DNA of 64,000 bases from Candidatus Magnetominusculus dajiuhuensis (GTDB taxonomy: Bacteria > Nitrospirota > Thermodesulfovibrionia > Thermodesulfovibrionales > Magnetobacteriaceae). Below are positions 36,902 through 45,895 of the stretch, one piece after another. Positions within the stretch are counted from its first letter, which is position 1. The number at the start of each line of letters is the position of its first letter. The stretch is from positions 1 to 64,000 of the forward strand of contig JADFXP010000012.1 of the NCBI GenBank assembly GCA_015233465.1, written 5' to 3'. Both the position numbers and the translations under genes were made by a program. Under the pieces are notes generated by a model. It had not been told where the DNA came from. It was given only the letters and a program-made list of their open reading frames with translations, and searched no databases.

Positions 36902-38428
36902 ATGAAAAAAGTAACAATATTTATTTTATTTATTATTATGATAGTTATAGCGCCATTGAGTTATGCCCTTGATAATCGAGCAATCTCAATAAAGGCGCTG
37001 CAGAGCGAAAAACGTGTTGCCTTAGTTATTGGGAATGGTAAATACAAAGACTCTCCTCTAAATAATCCTGTAAACGATGCTTTGGCAATGGCTAAGGTAT
37101 TAGAAGGTCTGAACTTTAAGGTTTTATCAGGCACAAACTTGACTCAAAAAGAGATGAAGCAGCTTGTTATATCATTTGGGAAAGAGATAAAAGACGGAGG
37201 AGTTGGTTTATTTTATTTTGCAGGCCATGGAGTTCAGGTTAATGGACAGAATTATCTCATCCCTGTAAGCGCAGTTATAGAATCAGAAGAAGATGTTGAT
37301 GTAGAGGCATTGAATGTTGATTCTGTACTTGCCAAGATGGCAAGCGCTAACAATCGTTTAAATATTGTAATCTTAGACGCATGCAGAAACAATCCATTTG
37401 CAAGGAGTTTTAGGTCGGCAGCAAGCGGACTTGCTCAAATGAAGGCACCAAAGGGAACGTTTATAGCATACGCAACTGCCCCAGGATCTGTAGCAAGCGA
37501 TGGCGATGGTCAAAACGGACTTTATACACAAGAATTAATGCGTAACATGAAAAAATCGGGTTTAAAGATAGAGGAGATGTTTAAGGATGTAAGGAGTTCT
37601 GTACAAACAAAATCAAATGAAAAACAGACCCCATGGGAATCATCTTCATTAACAGGAGATTTCTATTTCAAGCTGGATACAAATACATTGGTATCAAGCA
37701 GCTCAGAACCTGCTCCTCAAAAGGCTTCAAAAAGTTTTGACCCTGAAGGGGAGATGTGGGAGACAATAAAAGACTCTAATGATGCCTCAGATTTCAAGAC
37801 ATTTATAAAAGAATTCCCAAACAGCAAACTTACAGCAACTGCGCGTTTAAAGATAAAACAGCTTGAAAAAACACGCCAAAAAACAGCCCCTACAGAGACT
37901 GCTCTAATGCAAGGGCCTCCTCAAGGTAATTATATGCAGGGCCCTCCTATGCAAGGCCAGCCTCAAGGTAATTATATGCAGGGGCCGCCTAAAATGACAG
38001 CAAATAATTCCAAGTCAAGCGGTTCTAAATATAAAGACAATGGCGACGGCACTGTAACAGATACTAAGACAGGCTTAATGTGGACTCAGAAAGACAGTTA
38101 TGCAGATTTAGGCAAGTGTATGAGCTGGGATGCCTCAAAAAGTTATATAAGCGGGCTAAAAACAGGAGGCCATAGTGATTGGCGTATGCCTACAGTTGAC
38201 GAACTAAAGGGAATATTTGAGGAATCAAAATCTAACACGACCTTTAATGGAGGCCCTGTACACCTTGATACAACATTTGCAAGCGGGGGTTCATATTGGT
38301 ATTGGTCATCAGAAGAAGCTAATTTTTGCTGCGCTAAGTTCGTTCTCTTTTATGACGGCACTGTCAACGCCCCACCAAAATCATATTGCGATTTAGGAGG
38401 AGTACGCGCAGTTCGCAGTGGAAATTAA
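36902..38428 (+). CDS. Secreted caspase-like (C14) protein with Lcl/DUF1566 domain
   Basis: A 508-residue exported protein. A signal peptide (residues 1-22) is followed by a caspase-like domain (about 33-255) with RVALVIGNGKY, the catalytic His in FAGHG (near 108) and the catalytic Cys in LDACRNNPF (near 160). A linker with a QGPPQGNYMQG tandem repeat (about 335-360) precedes a C-terminal DUF1566/Lcl domain (YKDNGDGTVTDTKTGLMWTQ, WRMPTVDELKG, GGVRAVRSG). The Cys/His dyad suggests an active cysteine peptidase outside the cytoplasm. ATG 36902 follows AGGAGG. A second caspase-like gene lies at the right edge. Confidence 0.85.
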   Translation: MKKVTIFILFIIMIVIAPLSYALDNRAISIKALQSEKRVALVIGNGKYKDSPLNNPVNDALAMAKVLEGLNFKVLSGTNLTQKEMKQLVISFGKEIKDGGVGLFYFAGHGVQVNGQNYLIPVSAVIESEEDVDVEALNVDSVLAKMASANNRLNIVILDACRNNPFARSFRSAASGLAQMKAPKGTFIAYATAPGSVASDGDGQNGLYTQELMRNMKKSGLKIEEMFKDVRSSVQTKSNEKQTPWESSSLTGDFYFKLDTNTLVSSSSEPAPQKASKSFDPEGEMWETIKDSNDASDFKTFIKEFPNSKLTATARLKIKQLEKTRQKTAPTETALMQGPPQGNYMQGPPMQGQPQGNYMQGPPKMTANNSKSSGSKYKDNGDGTVTDTKTGLMWTQKDSYADLGKCMSWDASKSYISGLKTGGHSDWRMPTVDELKGIFEESKSNTTFNGGPVHLDTTFASGGSYWYWSSEEANFCCAKFVLFYDGTVNAPPKSYCDLGGVRAVRSGN

Positions 38429-38565
38429 TCTGACTATAGAGGATGAGGTCTCAGCCCCTTTATCTACCGTCTGCCTGAAGTTTTGGATTATGTAAAGCAC
38501 TCTTGCACAACTTGAAATATGAGGAACAAGTCACAGACTTGCTCCGCACGAAGACCTGCGTAAGC

Positions 38566-38671
38566 CCTCTGCACATCTACCTATTTTTTTTATTCTCCTT
38601 TCATAAAAGAGGTGGATGGCAGCAGACAGGATATTTTTTATAGTTAAAGAATAGGTATTTACGCAGAGGTC
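38566..38671. mobile_element. Short element with inverted CCTCTGC ends
   Basis: CCTCTGCACATCTACCTATT (38566-38585) matches, imperfectly, the reverse complement of the right end, CCTCTGCGTAAATACCTATT. About 65 bp lie between and no gene is seen. The ends resemble the sequence at 16705-16719. This may be a deletion derivative of an insertion sequence. The other parts of 38429-38821 hold a degenerate hairpin (38521-38545), a terminator and nothing else. Confidence 0.5.
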
Positions 38672-38697
38672 ATTAAAATAGAGAGCATTTATAGAAA

Positions 38698-38728
38698 CCC
38701 CGCTATAAAAAGCGGGGATTTTATTTTG
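38698..38728. terminator. Rho-independent terminator
   Basis: CCCCGCT and AGCGGGG form a 7-bp stem around ATAAAA, followed by ATTTTATTTT. It lies between the caspase-like gene and the convergent HU gene and could serve either. Confidence 0.7.
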
Positions 38729-38821
38729 ATTATATCTTCACTTAACACTGCCTACATCAACAAAATGCTTACTTAAAAAAATAATGATTTATATAATATT
38801 AATCAATAATGCTATTAGAAT

Positions 38822-39094
38822 TTACTTAATTGAACTTTTAAATGCCTTGCCTGGGATAAACTTTGGTACGCGGGCAGCAGGTATTTTTATTGTCTCGCCT
38901 GTTCTTGGATTACGTCCTTCTCTAGCCTTTCTTTCTGTAATCATAAATGTTCCAAATCCAATCAATGTAACCTTTTGTCCATCATTGACTGCCTTAATAA
39001 TAGCATCAATCATAGCATCTAAAGCCCTGCCTGCATCTGCCTTGCTAAGATCAACTGACTTTGCTATCTGTGATATTAAATCTGTTTTATTCAT
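38822..39094 (-). CDS. HU-family DNA-binding protein
   Basis: A 90-residue histone-like protein. MNKTDLISQIAKSVDLSKAD starts the helical dimerisation part, and GFGTFMITERKAREGRNPRT then GETIKIPA form the beta arm that binds the minor groove. The length is exactly that of HU. AGGAGG lies about 9 nt before the ATG. It compacts and bends DNA and probably affects many promoters. It stands alone in its transcription unit. Confidence 0.95.
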   Translation of the reverse strand: MNKTDLISQIAKSVDLSKADAGRALDAMIDAIIKAVNDGQKVTLIGFGTFMITERKAREGRNPRTGETIKIPAARVPKFIPGKAFKSSIK

Positions 39095-39217
39095 GAAACA
39101 TAACCTCCTACCTAAATTTATATACCATAGCTATATGTAATTATATTGGATATTTTTACATTTAATAAAAAAGTTTGTCAAGAAAAAATGTAACATATTA
39201 ATATATTTTATAGGTCA

Positions 39218-41704
39218 TTACACAGGCTTAACGCCCCAAATATCATCAGCATATTCCTTAATCGTTCTATCGCTGGAAAATACCCCCATATTTGCTGTAT
39301 TTAAAATTGACATACGCCTCCATTTATCTTGATCCAGAAATGCCTTGTCAACATGTTTTTGACACTCTATATATGATGCAAAATCTGCTAAAACCATATA
39401 TTTATCGCCATGTATAAGCAATGAATCAACCAATGGCATAAATAGATATTGATCATGTTTTGAGAAATATCCATTTGCGATCATCTCAAGCACCTGTTTT
39501 AGTTCAGGGTTATTATTATAATAATTTAAAGGATTATAATCTGAATGTTTTAGATGACTGACTTCAAGTTCATTCATTCCAAAGATGAAGATATTTTCAT
39601 CTCCAACATTATCCTTGATCTCAATGTTTGCCCCATCAAGAGTGCCTATTGTGAGAGCGCCGTTAAGTGCGAATTTCATATTTCCTGTGCCTGAGGCTTC
39701 TGTTCCTGCTGTTGAAATCTGCTCAGAAAGATCTGCAGCAGGAATAATTTTTTCAGCAAGAGATACTGAATAATTAGCGACAAATACTACCTTTAAAAAA
39801 TCCGAGACCTCTTTATCATTATTTATTACCTCTGCAACTGAATTTATCAGCTTTATTATTAACTTGGCAATATAATATCCTGGGGCTGCCTTGCCTGCAA
39901 ACATTATTGTTCTTGGAGCCATGCCCTTAGTATCCCTGCACTTTATGCGGTTATATCTATGAATTACTTGCAGCACGTTTAATAACTGCCTCTTATACTC
40001 ATGGATTCGTTTTATATGACAATCAAAGATAGAATCAATATTGACATCAATCCCATTGTTATTTTTAATATAGTTAGCAAGCCTCTGTTTATTTTCCTGT
40101 TTTACCTGATGCCATTGATTTTGAAACGACTTATTTTTACTTACTTTAATGAGTTTTTTTAGTCTTTCTAAATCAGCCTCCCAGCCTTCTCCAATATTTT
40201 CAGTAATTAACCTTGAAAGTCCAGGATTACAAAGTTTTAACCATCTGCGAGGTGTAATACCATTGGTTTTATTATTAAACCGTTCTGGCCATATATCAAA
40301 GAAATCCTTAAAAACTTCATGTTTCAATATTTCGGAATGCAGGGCTGAAACACCATTTACACTATGGCTTCCAATAATTGAAAGCAGCGCCATTCTTACC
40401 TTTTTAACATCTCCTTCCTCAATGATTGACATCCTAGAAAGGCGGCTTATCTCTCCAGGAAATTTATCAGATATATACTCTATAAACCTATGATTAATCT
40501 CATAAATTATTTGTAAATGTCTTGGCAAAACCATCCCAATAAGCGAAACAGACCATTTTTCAAGCGCCTCTGGCAATACAGTATGATTAGTATATGCAAA
40601 GGTCTGGGTTGTAATATCCCATGCCTCATCCCAATCAAGTTTCTCTATATCTACAAAAATCCTCATTAGCTCTGGAATTGCAAATGCTGGATGTGTATCG
40701 TTTAACTGAATTGCAACCTTTTTATGAAATTGAGTAAAGTCTTTATGCCCTTTTTTATAACGCCTAATAATATCTTGCAAAGTTGCGCTAACAAAGAAAT
40801 ACTCTTGTTTTAAACGCAGTTCCTGCCCCTCAAAGATATTATCATTTGGATATAACACCTTTGATATTGTCTCAGATTGAGCCTTGTCAGATACTGCCTT
40901 TGCATAATCTCCATCATTAAAATATTGAAAATCAAACTCTCTTGATGCCTTAGCAGACCAGAGTCTTAATGTATTTACAGTTTCATTATTATATCCAGGT
41001 ACAGGAGTATCATAAGCAGCAGCCATGACCTCTTGAGTATTAACCCAATCATGCTGAAGTCTTCCATTTGCATCAACATATTGATTAACATTGCCATAAT
41101 ATAGCACTGGATACATAAACTCAGGACGTTCAAATTCCCATGGATTACCAAGTCTTAACCAGTTATCAGGGGTTTCATGCTGTGCTCCATCAATAATTTT
41201 TTGAAAAAATATTCCAAACTCATATCTTATCCCATAACCATATGCAGGAATTCTAAGCGTAGCCATTGAATCCAAAAAACATGCAGCAAGCCTTCCTAAT
41301 CCGCCATTTCCAAGCCCTGCATCCCATTCTGTCTCAATTATTTCTTCAACATCATGTTTAACCTCAGAAAACATCTTGCCCACACCATCTGTTAATTTAA
41401 GATTAACTATAGAGTTGCCTAATGTCCTTCCCATAAGAAATTCAAGAGAGAGATAATACACGCGTTTTACATCATTATTATAGTAGGACTGCTGAGTGTT
41501 AATCCATTTTTCGGTAAGTCTGTCTCTCACAGCATATGCAAGACTTGTATAAAAATCCCTGTCTACAGCAGAGTATTCATCTTTTGAAAGAGAATAAGTA
41601 AGATGAAAGATAAATGCCCTTCTAAGATATTCAACGTCACTTTCACTTTCATTTTTAGCCTGCATATATAATTTTTCTTCACAGTGTTTATTTGTATATT
41701 TCAT
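39218..41704 (-). CDS. glgP: Glycogen/starch phosphorylase
   Basis: An 828-residue PLP-dependent glucan phosphorylase that releases glucose 1-phosphate from glycogen. YLSLEFLMGRTLGNSIVNL, DAGLGNGGLGRLAACFLDS, the acceptor-site QLNDTHPAFAIPELMRI and the PLP-binding EASGTGNMKFALNGALTIGT are all intact. The length fits the family (about 810-850). GAGAGG lies upstream of the ATG. It stands alone, not in a glg operon. No anomaly is seen. Confidence 0.96.
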   Translation of the reverse strand: MKYTNKHCEEKLYMQAKNESESDVEYLRRAFIFHLTYSLSKDEYSAVDRDFYTSLAYAVRDRLTEKWINTQQSYYNNDVKRVYYLSLEFLMGRTLGNSIVNLKLTDGVGKMFSEVKHDVEEIIETEWDAGLGNGGLGRLAACFLDSMATLRIPAYGYGIRYEFGIFFQKIIDGAQHETPDNWLRLGNPWEFERPEFMYPVLYYGNVNQYVDANGRLQHDWVNTQEVMAAAYDTPVPGYNNETVNTLRLWSAKASREFDFQYFNDGDYAKAVSDKAQSETISKVLYPNDNIFEGQELRLKQEYFFVSATLQDIIRRYKKGHKDFTQFHKKVAIQLNDTHPAFAIPELMRIFVDIEKLDWDEAWDITTQTFAYTNHTVLPEALEKWSVSLIGMVLPRHLQIIYEINHRFIEYISDKFPGEISRLSRMSIIEEGDVKKVRMALLSIIGSHSVNGVSALHSEILKHEVFKDFFDIWPERFNNKTNGITPRRWLKLCNPGLSRLITENIGEGWEADLERLKKLIKVSKNKSFQNQWHQVKQENKQRLANYIKNNNGIDVNIDSIFDCHIKRIHEYKRQLLNVLQVIHRYNRIKCRDTKGMAPRTIMFAGKAAPGYYIAKLIIKLINSVAEVINNDKEVSDFLKVVFVANYSVSLAEKIIPAADLSEQISTAGTEASGTGNMKFALNGALTIGTLDGANIEIKDNVGDENIFIFGMNELEVSHLKHSDYNPLNYYNNNPELKQVLEMIANGYFSKHDQYLFMPLVDSLLIHGDKYMVLADFASYIECQKHVDKAFLDQDKWRRMSILNTANMGVFSSDRTIKEYADDIWGVKPV

Positions 41705-41975
41705 TTACATGCCTCTCAGATATAGTTTTAAAATATTACATTATTACTTTATATAATAAATAATTTATAGACAAAAATACAAAAGTATGTTAAATTATTG
41801 TAAATGGTACTCATTGTTAAGGTGTTCATTATAAATTTACAGTCAAACATAATAAAAACTAATTGATGTTATACTCAGTTACTATGATGTTTAAATATTA
41901 CTTATATTATCATTTCCAATATATTTTGGCAATACACCATAATTATCAATAATTTAATTAGGAGGTTTAAACACT

Positions 41976-42188
41976 ATGGATGAGCGCGTAACAGGTATTG
42001 TAAAGTGGTTTAATGCAACTAAGGGTTATGGATTTATCACTCGTGATGAAGGCGGCGATGTATTTGTTCACTATAGCGCAATAAAAGGTTCTGGCTATCG
42101 TTCACTTGAAGAAGGACAAAAGGTTGAGTTTACTGTTACTCAAGGCGAAAAGGGTGTTCAAGCTCAGGAAGTTACTGTAATAAGTTAA
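41976..42188 (+). CDS. Cold-shock-domain protein (CspA family)
   Basis: A 70-residue CSD protein with [15 protein letters not shown] (RNP1 KGYGFI) and VFVHYSAI (RNP2). It binds single-stranded RNA or DNA and acts as an RNA chaperone. TTAGGAGG precedes the ATG. The 270-bp upstream region is A+T-rich and non-coding, long enough for the structured 5' leader typical of such genes. Confidence 0.95.
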   Translation: MDERVTGIVKWFNATKGYGFITRDEGGDVFVHYSAIKGSGYRSLEEGQKVEFTVTQGEKGVQAQEVTVIS

Positions 42189-42557
42189 TTACTATAATCA
42201 ACTCTCATCAAATAATACGATGTCATGATTTCTCATATGATTGACAAAGAGCTTAATTTGATGCAGCGTTATTATTACTTAGTTAAATTAATTAGAAGTA
42301 ATAACTAAATTATAGACATTGCGTAATGATTTTATATAAATTCAAAAGATAACTTTTTAGTAAAGTCAAGGGTATATTAATTGTGACATGAGTGAGAGTT
42401 GTCTCAGACACAACCATACTAAAGTAGTAGATTTTAGAATTGAATTTATTAATAAAATTATTATCTAATAATTATTTTGCCTTATACTCGTTTTCTATTT
42501 CAGCTTTATTTATATAATGAAGTGATATTTTAAATCTAACAATATCTATATATCATA
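42189..42557. other. Non-coding gap after the cold-shock gene
   Basis: No gene is seen in these 369 bases. A hairpin TTATTACTT..AAGTAATAA spans 42268-42306, and a short GTTGT..ACAAC palindrome lies near 42398-42414. The 3' part probably carries the promoter of the GGDEF-EAL gene. Confidence 0.5.
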
Positions 42558-44285
42558 ATGAATGAATATGGTCAAAACTTGACTTATAAATCTATTTTAC
42601 AGACTATTTCTCAGTTAGCTGCGGGTGATAACCCAGTCAGGCTTACTTGTCCTGAAGATGATAAGATTAGATTTGAAGAATTAATTAATCAATTAAATGA
42701 ATTAATATCTGCTATAGCTGTTGCTCGGTCTAATATTACATCGCTTCTAAAAGGACAGTTAGATCAAAATAATCTGCAAAATGAAAATGTTTTTGGTAAG
42801 GATTTAAGAGATATTACATCTGGATTATCCTATATCACTAAGCTAATAGACTCTACAGTAAAAGGGAAGCAGATTCAGACTGAAATACCTAAGGAACTCC
42901 CAGATTTTTTTTTAGAAACGATTAAATCTTTAAATCTATTATTCTCAACTAATAAGTTACTTGAGATAGAGAATCAACCGATTTCTTACCTTGATCCAAT
43001 CACAAACACTCCAAACCGCACACTGTTTGAGGATCGTCTAAATCATGCAATAATTCAGGCAAGACGAAGAAATCTCAAGGTTGGGCTGTTATATTTATAT
43101 CTTGAACGTCTTAGACTCTCATTTGACGCTTTTGGAGATGAGTTTGGCAATAACTTATTAAGGGCTGCGGTTCAGAGACTAACGTTATGTATCAGAGAAT
43201 CAGATACTATAGCAAGATTAGGCGAGACTGAATTTTGTGTAATATTAATTGATTTACAGATGACTGAACACGCTGCAAGCGTTGCAAACAAGATGTTAAC
43301 TGCATTTGAGGAACCATTTAATATTGATGGTCATGACAATACCTTAAGTTTATGTATCGGCATAAGTATGTTTCCTGATGATAGTGATAATTGTTCTGAT
43401 TTATTACGAAATGCAGGACTTGCCCTTTATCATGTAAAAAAGCAAGGAATCAGCGGATGTGAATATTATGGCTCTCAAATGAATGAGGCAATTCAAAGGC
43501 GCATGAGTCTTGAAGACAGGCTTCGAAAGGCAATAAAAAGAGAGGAACTGGAATTATATTACCAGCCTAAAATAAATATCTCTACAGGCAGGATAACAGG
43601 ATTTGAGGCGCTTCTGCGTTGGCATAACAAAAAAGGTGAAATGGTTGTGCCTAATGATTTTATTCCATTTGCTGAAGAAACTGGTTTAATAATACCTATT
43701 GGAGATTGGGTTATACAATCTGCGTGCAGACAAAACAAGATTTGGCGTGATGCTGGGCTGCCATCAGTTAGGATAGCAGTAAATATCTCAGCAAGACAAT
43801 TTCGGCATGGCGGTTTTTTAAATACTCTGACAGATGTCTTAAAAGAAACGAGGCTTAAACCTGACAGCATTGACATTGAAATAACAGAAAGCATGTTGAT
43901 AGAAGATATTCAAAAGACTGTTTTAATGCTTGCTGAATTAAAAGAAATGGGGTTCAAGATTTCTATGGATGATTTTGGCACTGGTTATTCATCCTTAAAT
44001 TATCTAAAAAAATTCCCTATTGATACGTTAAAGATAGATAAATCCTTTGTACAAAATTGCTCATCTGACCCATTTGACTCAGTAATATTGTCAACAATAA
44101 TCGCCATGGCACATAATCTTAATATTAGGGTAGTGGCTGAAGGCGTTGAAACCTCAGCTCAACTTGAATTACTTCGTGTATTTAATTGTGACGAAGTACA
44201 AGGTTTTTACTTTTCAAGACCAATTCCTGCTGATAAGGCTGCCGAGATGTTAAAAGAAGAATCACTGCATCTATTGAATGTATAA
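42558..44285 (+). CDS. Degenerate-GGDEF/EAL c-di-GMP phosphodiesterase
   Basis: A 575-residue protein. The N-terminal 130 residues are an unrecognised helical sensor. A GGDEF-like domain (about 150-310) has RLGETEF in place of GGDEF, so cyclase activity is unlikely; RESD of the I-site is kept. The EAL domain (about 330-570) is complete: FEALLRW, NISARQF, DIEITES, MDDFGTGYSSL, KIDKSFV and VVAEGVET. It should hydrolyse c-di-GMP, balancing the RR-GGDEF protein at 12.6 kb. No membrane segment is seen. It is a single-gene unit. Confidence 0.92.
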   Translation: MNEYGQNLTYKSILQTISQLAAGDNPVRLTCPEDDKIRFEELINQLNELISAIAVARSNITSLLKGQLDQNNLQNENVFGKDLRDITSGLSYITKLIDSTVKGKQIQTEIPKELPDFFLETIKSLNLLFSTNKLLEIENQPISYLDPITNTPNRTLFEDRLNHAIIQARRRNLKVGLLYLYLERLRLSFDAFGDEFGNNLLRAAVQRLTLCIRESDTIARLGETEFCVILIDLQMTEHAASVANKMLTAFEEPFNIDGHDNTLSLCIGISMFPDDSDNCSDLLRNAGLALYHVKKQGISGCEYYGSQMNEAIQRRMSLEDRLRKAIKREELELYYQPKINISTGRITGFEALLRWHNKKGEMVVPNDFIPFAEETGLIIPIGDWVIQSACRQNKIWRDAGLPSVRIAVNISARQFRHGGFLNTLTDVLKETRLKPDSIDIEITESMLIEDIQKTVLMLAELKEMGFKISMDDFGTGYSSLNYLKKFPIDTLKIDKSFVQNCSSDPFDSVILSTIIAMAHNLNIRVVAEGVETSAQLELLRVFNCDEVQGFYFSRPIPADKAAEMLKEESLHLLNV

Positions 44286-44350
44286 AAATACTATCAATAT
44301 TTTTATACAATAATGTTGACTATGTAATATGTAATATGCTTATATATCAT

Positions 44351-45169
44351 ATGAAATTATTAAACTTTGCCTTTGCGGTAATATTATTTGCAAGTATGTC
44401 AATTCTTCCAGAAACTGTAATAGCCTTTGGAGGTTGTGACACAAATTGCAAAACATGCCATACCCTTTCAATAAAAGATGCACAAAGCCTTCTTCAGGGA
44501 TTTGATAAAAAAATAATAGTCAAAAATATAGAGATGTCTCCTTCACAAGGGCTTTGGGAGGTAACATTTACAATTGATAACCAACAGATTATCGGTTATA
44601 TTGATTTTGCTAAGAAAAATTTTATTCACGGCGATATTATCAAACTTGATTCAAAGCAAAATCTGACAAGAGATCATCTAATTGATTTAAATTATGCAAA
44701 TGCAGAAAAGGTAGACATAAAAAAGATACCAACCAATGATGCAATTATAATGGGCAATCCAAAGGCTAAAAAGAGAATAATAGTATTTACTGATCCTGAA
44801 TGCCCATATTGCGCAAGACTTCATCAAGAGATAACTACACTTTTAAAAGAAAGATCAGATATAGTTTTTCTTATAAAGATGTATCCTTTAATTTCAATTC
44901 ACAAAGACGCTTATAGAAAATCAAAGATAATCGTATGTGAAAAGACACTAGACACACTTGAAAAGGCTTTTAATAGAAAACCACTATCTGAAGCACCCTG
45001 TGAAACAAATGTTGTAGATGAGACAATCAGGCTTGCAGAGCAGCTTGGAATTACAGGCACACCTGCAATAGTGTTTCCAGATGGCCGGCTTATTAAAAGT
45101 ATGCTAAGCGCATATGACCTTAATAGACTCATCCCAGAAGATCAAAACACAGATAGATCTGCCAAATAG
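44351..45169 (+). CDS. DsbC/DsbG-like thioredoxin-fold protein with CxxCH motif
   Basis: A 272-residue periplasmic protein. After a signal peptide (about 1-25) comes GGCDTNCKTCHTLS, with a CxxCH sequence of the heme c type preceded by a further Cys. A DsbC-like dimerisation part follows (SPSQGLWEVTFTIDN), then the thioredoxin domain with the redox pair in FTDPECPYCARLHQE and the cis-Pro loop GTPAIVFPDG. It should be a disulfide isomerase or reductase of exported proteins, perhaps cytochromes. An upstream ATG at 44336 is also possible. Whether heme is bound is unknown. Confidence 0.85.
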   Translation: MKLLNFAFAVILFASMSILPETVIAFGGCDTNCKTCHTLSIKDAQSLLQGFDKKIIVKNIEMSPSQGLWEVTFTIDNQQIIGYIDFAKKNFIHGDIIKLDSKQNLTRDHLIDLNYANAEKVDIKKIPTNDAIIMGNPKAKKRIIVFTDPECPYCARLHQEITTLLKERSDIVFLIKMYPLISIHKDAYRKSKIIVCEKTLDTLEKAFNRKPLSEAPCETNVVDETIRLAEQLGITGTPAIVFPDGRLIKSMLSAYDLNRLIPEDQNTDRSAK

Positions 45170-45342
45170 TTTTTTATTATAAAAACTATCTAATCTGTTT
45201 TTCTAAATAGCCAATACATAAAACAAAAAATAACTTTCAAAAAATAATCATTTTGTCACTAAACTGTCACATGTATTATGTTATAGTAGATAATAAAAAA
45301 ATATATCCATAGGATATAAATCTACAGTATGGGGAGAAATCC

Positions 45343-45678
45343 ATGTCACAGAAAATATTAAAGAGGATTGACAAAGGTACGATATCACAGAAATCAAGTC
45401 ATAAGGTTTATTTTGGGCCGTTTCAATTTGAGATTGATCTTGATCTCCAAAAATCTGAGATTGAACTAACATGTAAATTTCTAAATATGATGGCATTTGA
45501 CTGCAAGTTTGATAAGAAAGAGATTAAGTTTCAAAGAACAATGAATCTTATAATATTCAGCTGCTTATTTGACTGTGATGCTGATTTTGATAAAGAATGT
45601 CAATTAAGATGCACAATAACGCCTTGTTTTCTCAAGGTATTATGCAAGAAAATAAACTTGATATTGATAAAATGGTAA
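45343..45678 (+). CDS. Unidentified Cys-rich small protein
   Basis: I do not recognise this 111-residue protein. It has eight Cys residues concentrated in the second half (DCKFDKK, SCLFDCDADF, KECQLRCTIT, LKVLCKK) and a beta-rich pattern resembling an all-beta sandwich. GGGGAG stands a few bases before the ATG, which supports a real gene. There is no signal peptide. A metal-binding role is possible but not shown. Confidence 0.6.
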   Translation: MSQKILKRIDKGTISQKSSHKVYFGPFQFEIDLDLQKSEIELTCKFLNMMAFDCKFDKKEIKFQRTMNLIIFSCLFDCDADFDKECQLRCTITPCFLKVLCKKINLILIKW

Positions 45679-45692
45679 TATTGGAAATTAAA

Positions 45693-45852
45693 GAATAAGG
45701 GCACTGCCCTTTGCGGGAGCCATTATTAAAAAATATTAGCGGGGTATTTATTGGTTATTTAAGATATTATTTCGTTTAAAGCTAAGCTATTTTTAGACAA
45801 TTACGATATGGGCTATACCGTAGGGGCAGCCCTTGTGGCTGCCCTGAATATG
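45693..45852. repeat. Palindromic repeats after the Cys-rich gene
   Basis: GGGCACTGCCC (about 45700) belongs to the intergenic hairpin family. GTAGGGGCAGCCCTTGTGGC (about 45822-45841) continues into TGCCC and is the core hairpin of the MITE-like element, here without its other parts. Between them is no gene. Confidence 0.65.
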
Positions 45853-45895
45853 CAATAGCCCTAAACCTAATTATAACCCACTACAATCTTAAAGT

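Noticed and set aside
38784-39140. 118-residue plus-strand frame over the HU gene
   Set aside because: It is the shadow of the clear HU gene on the other strand.
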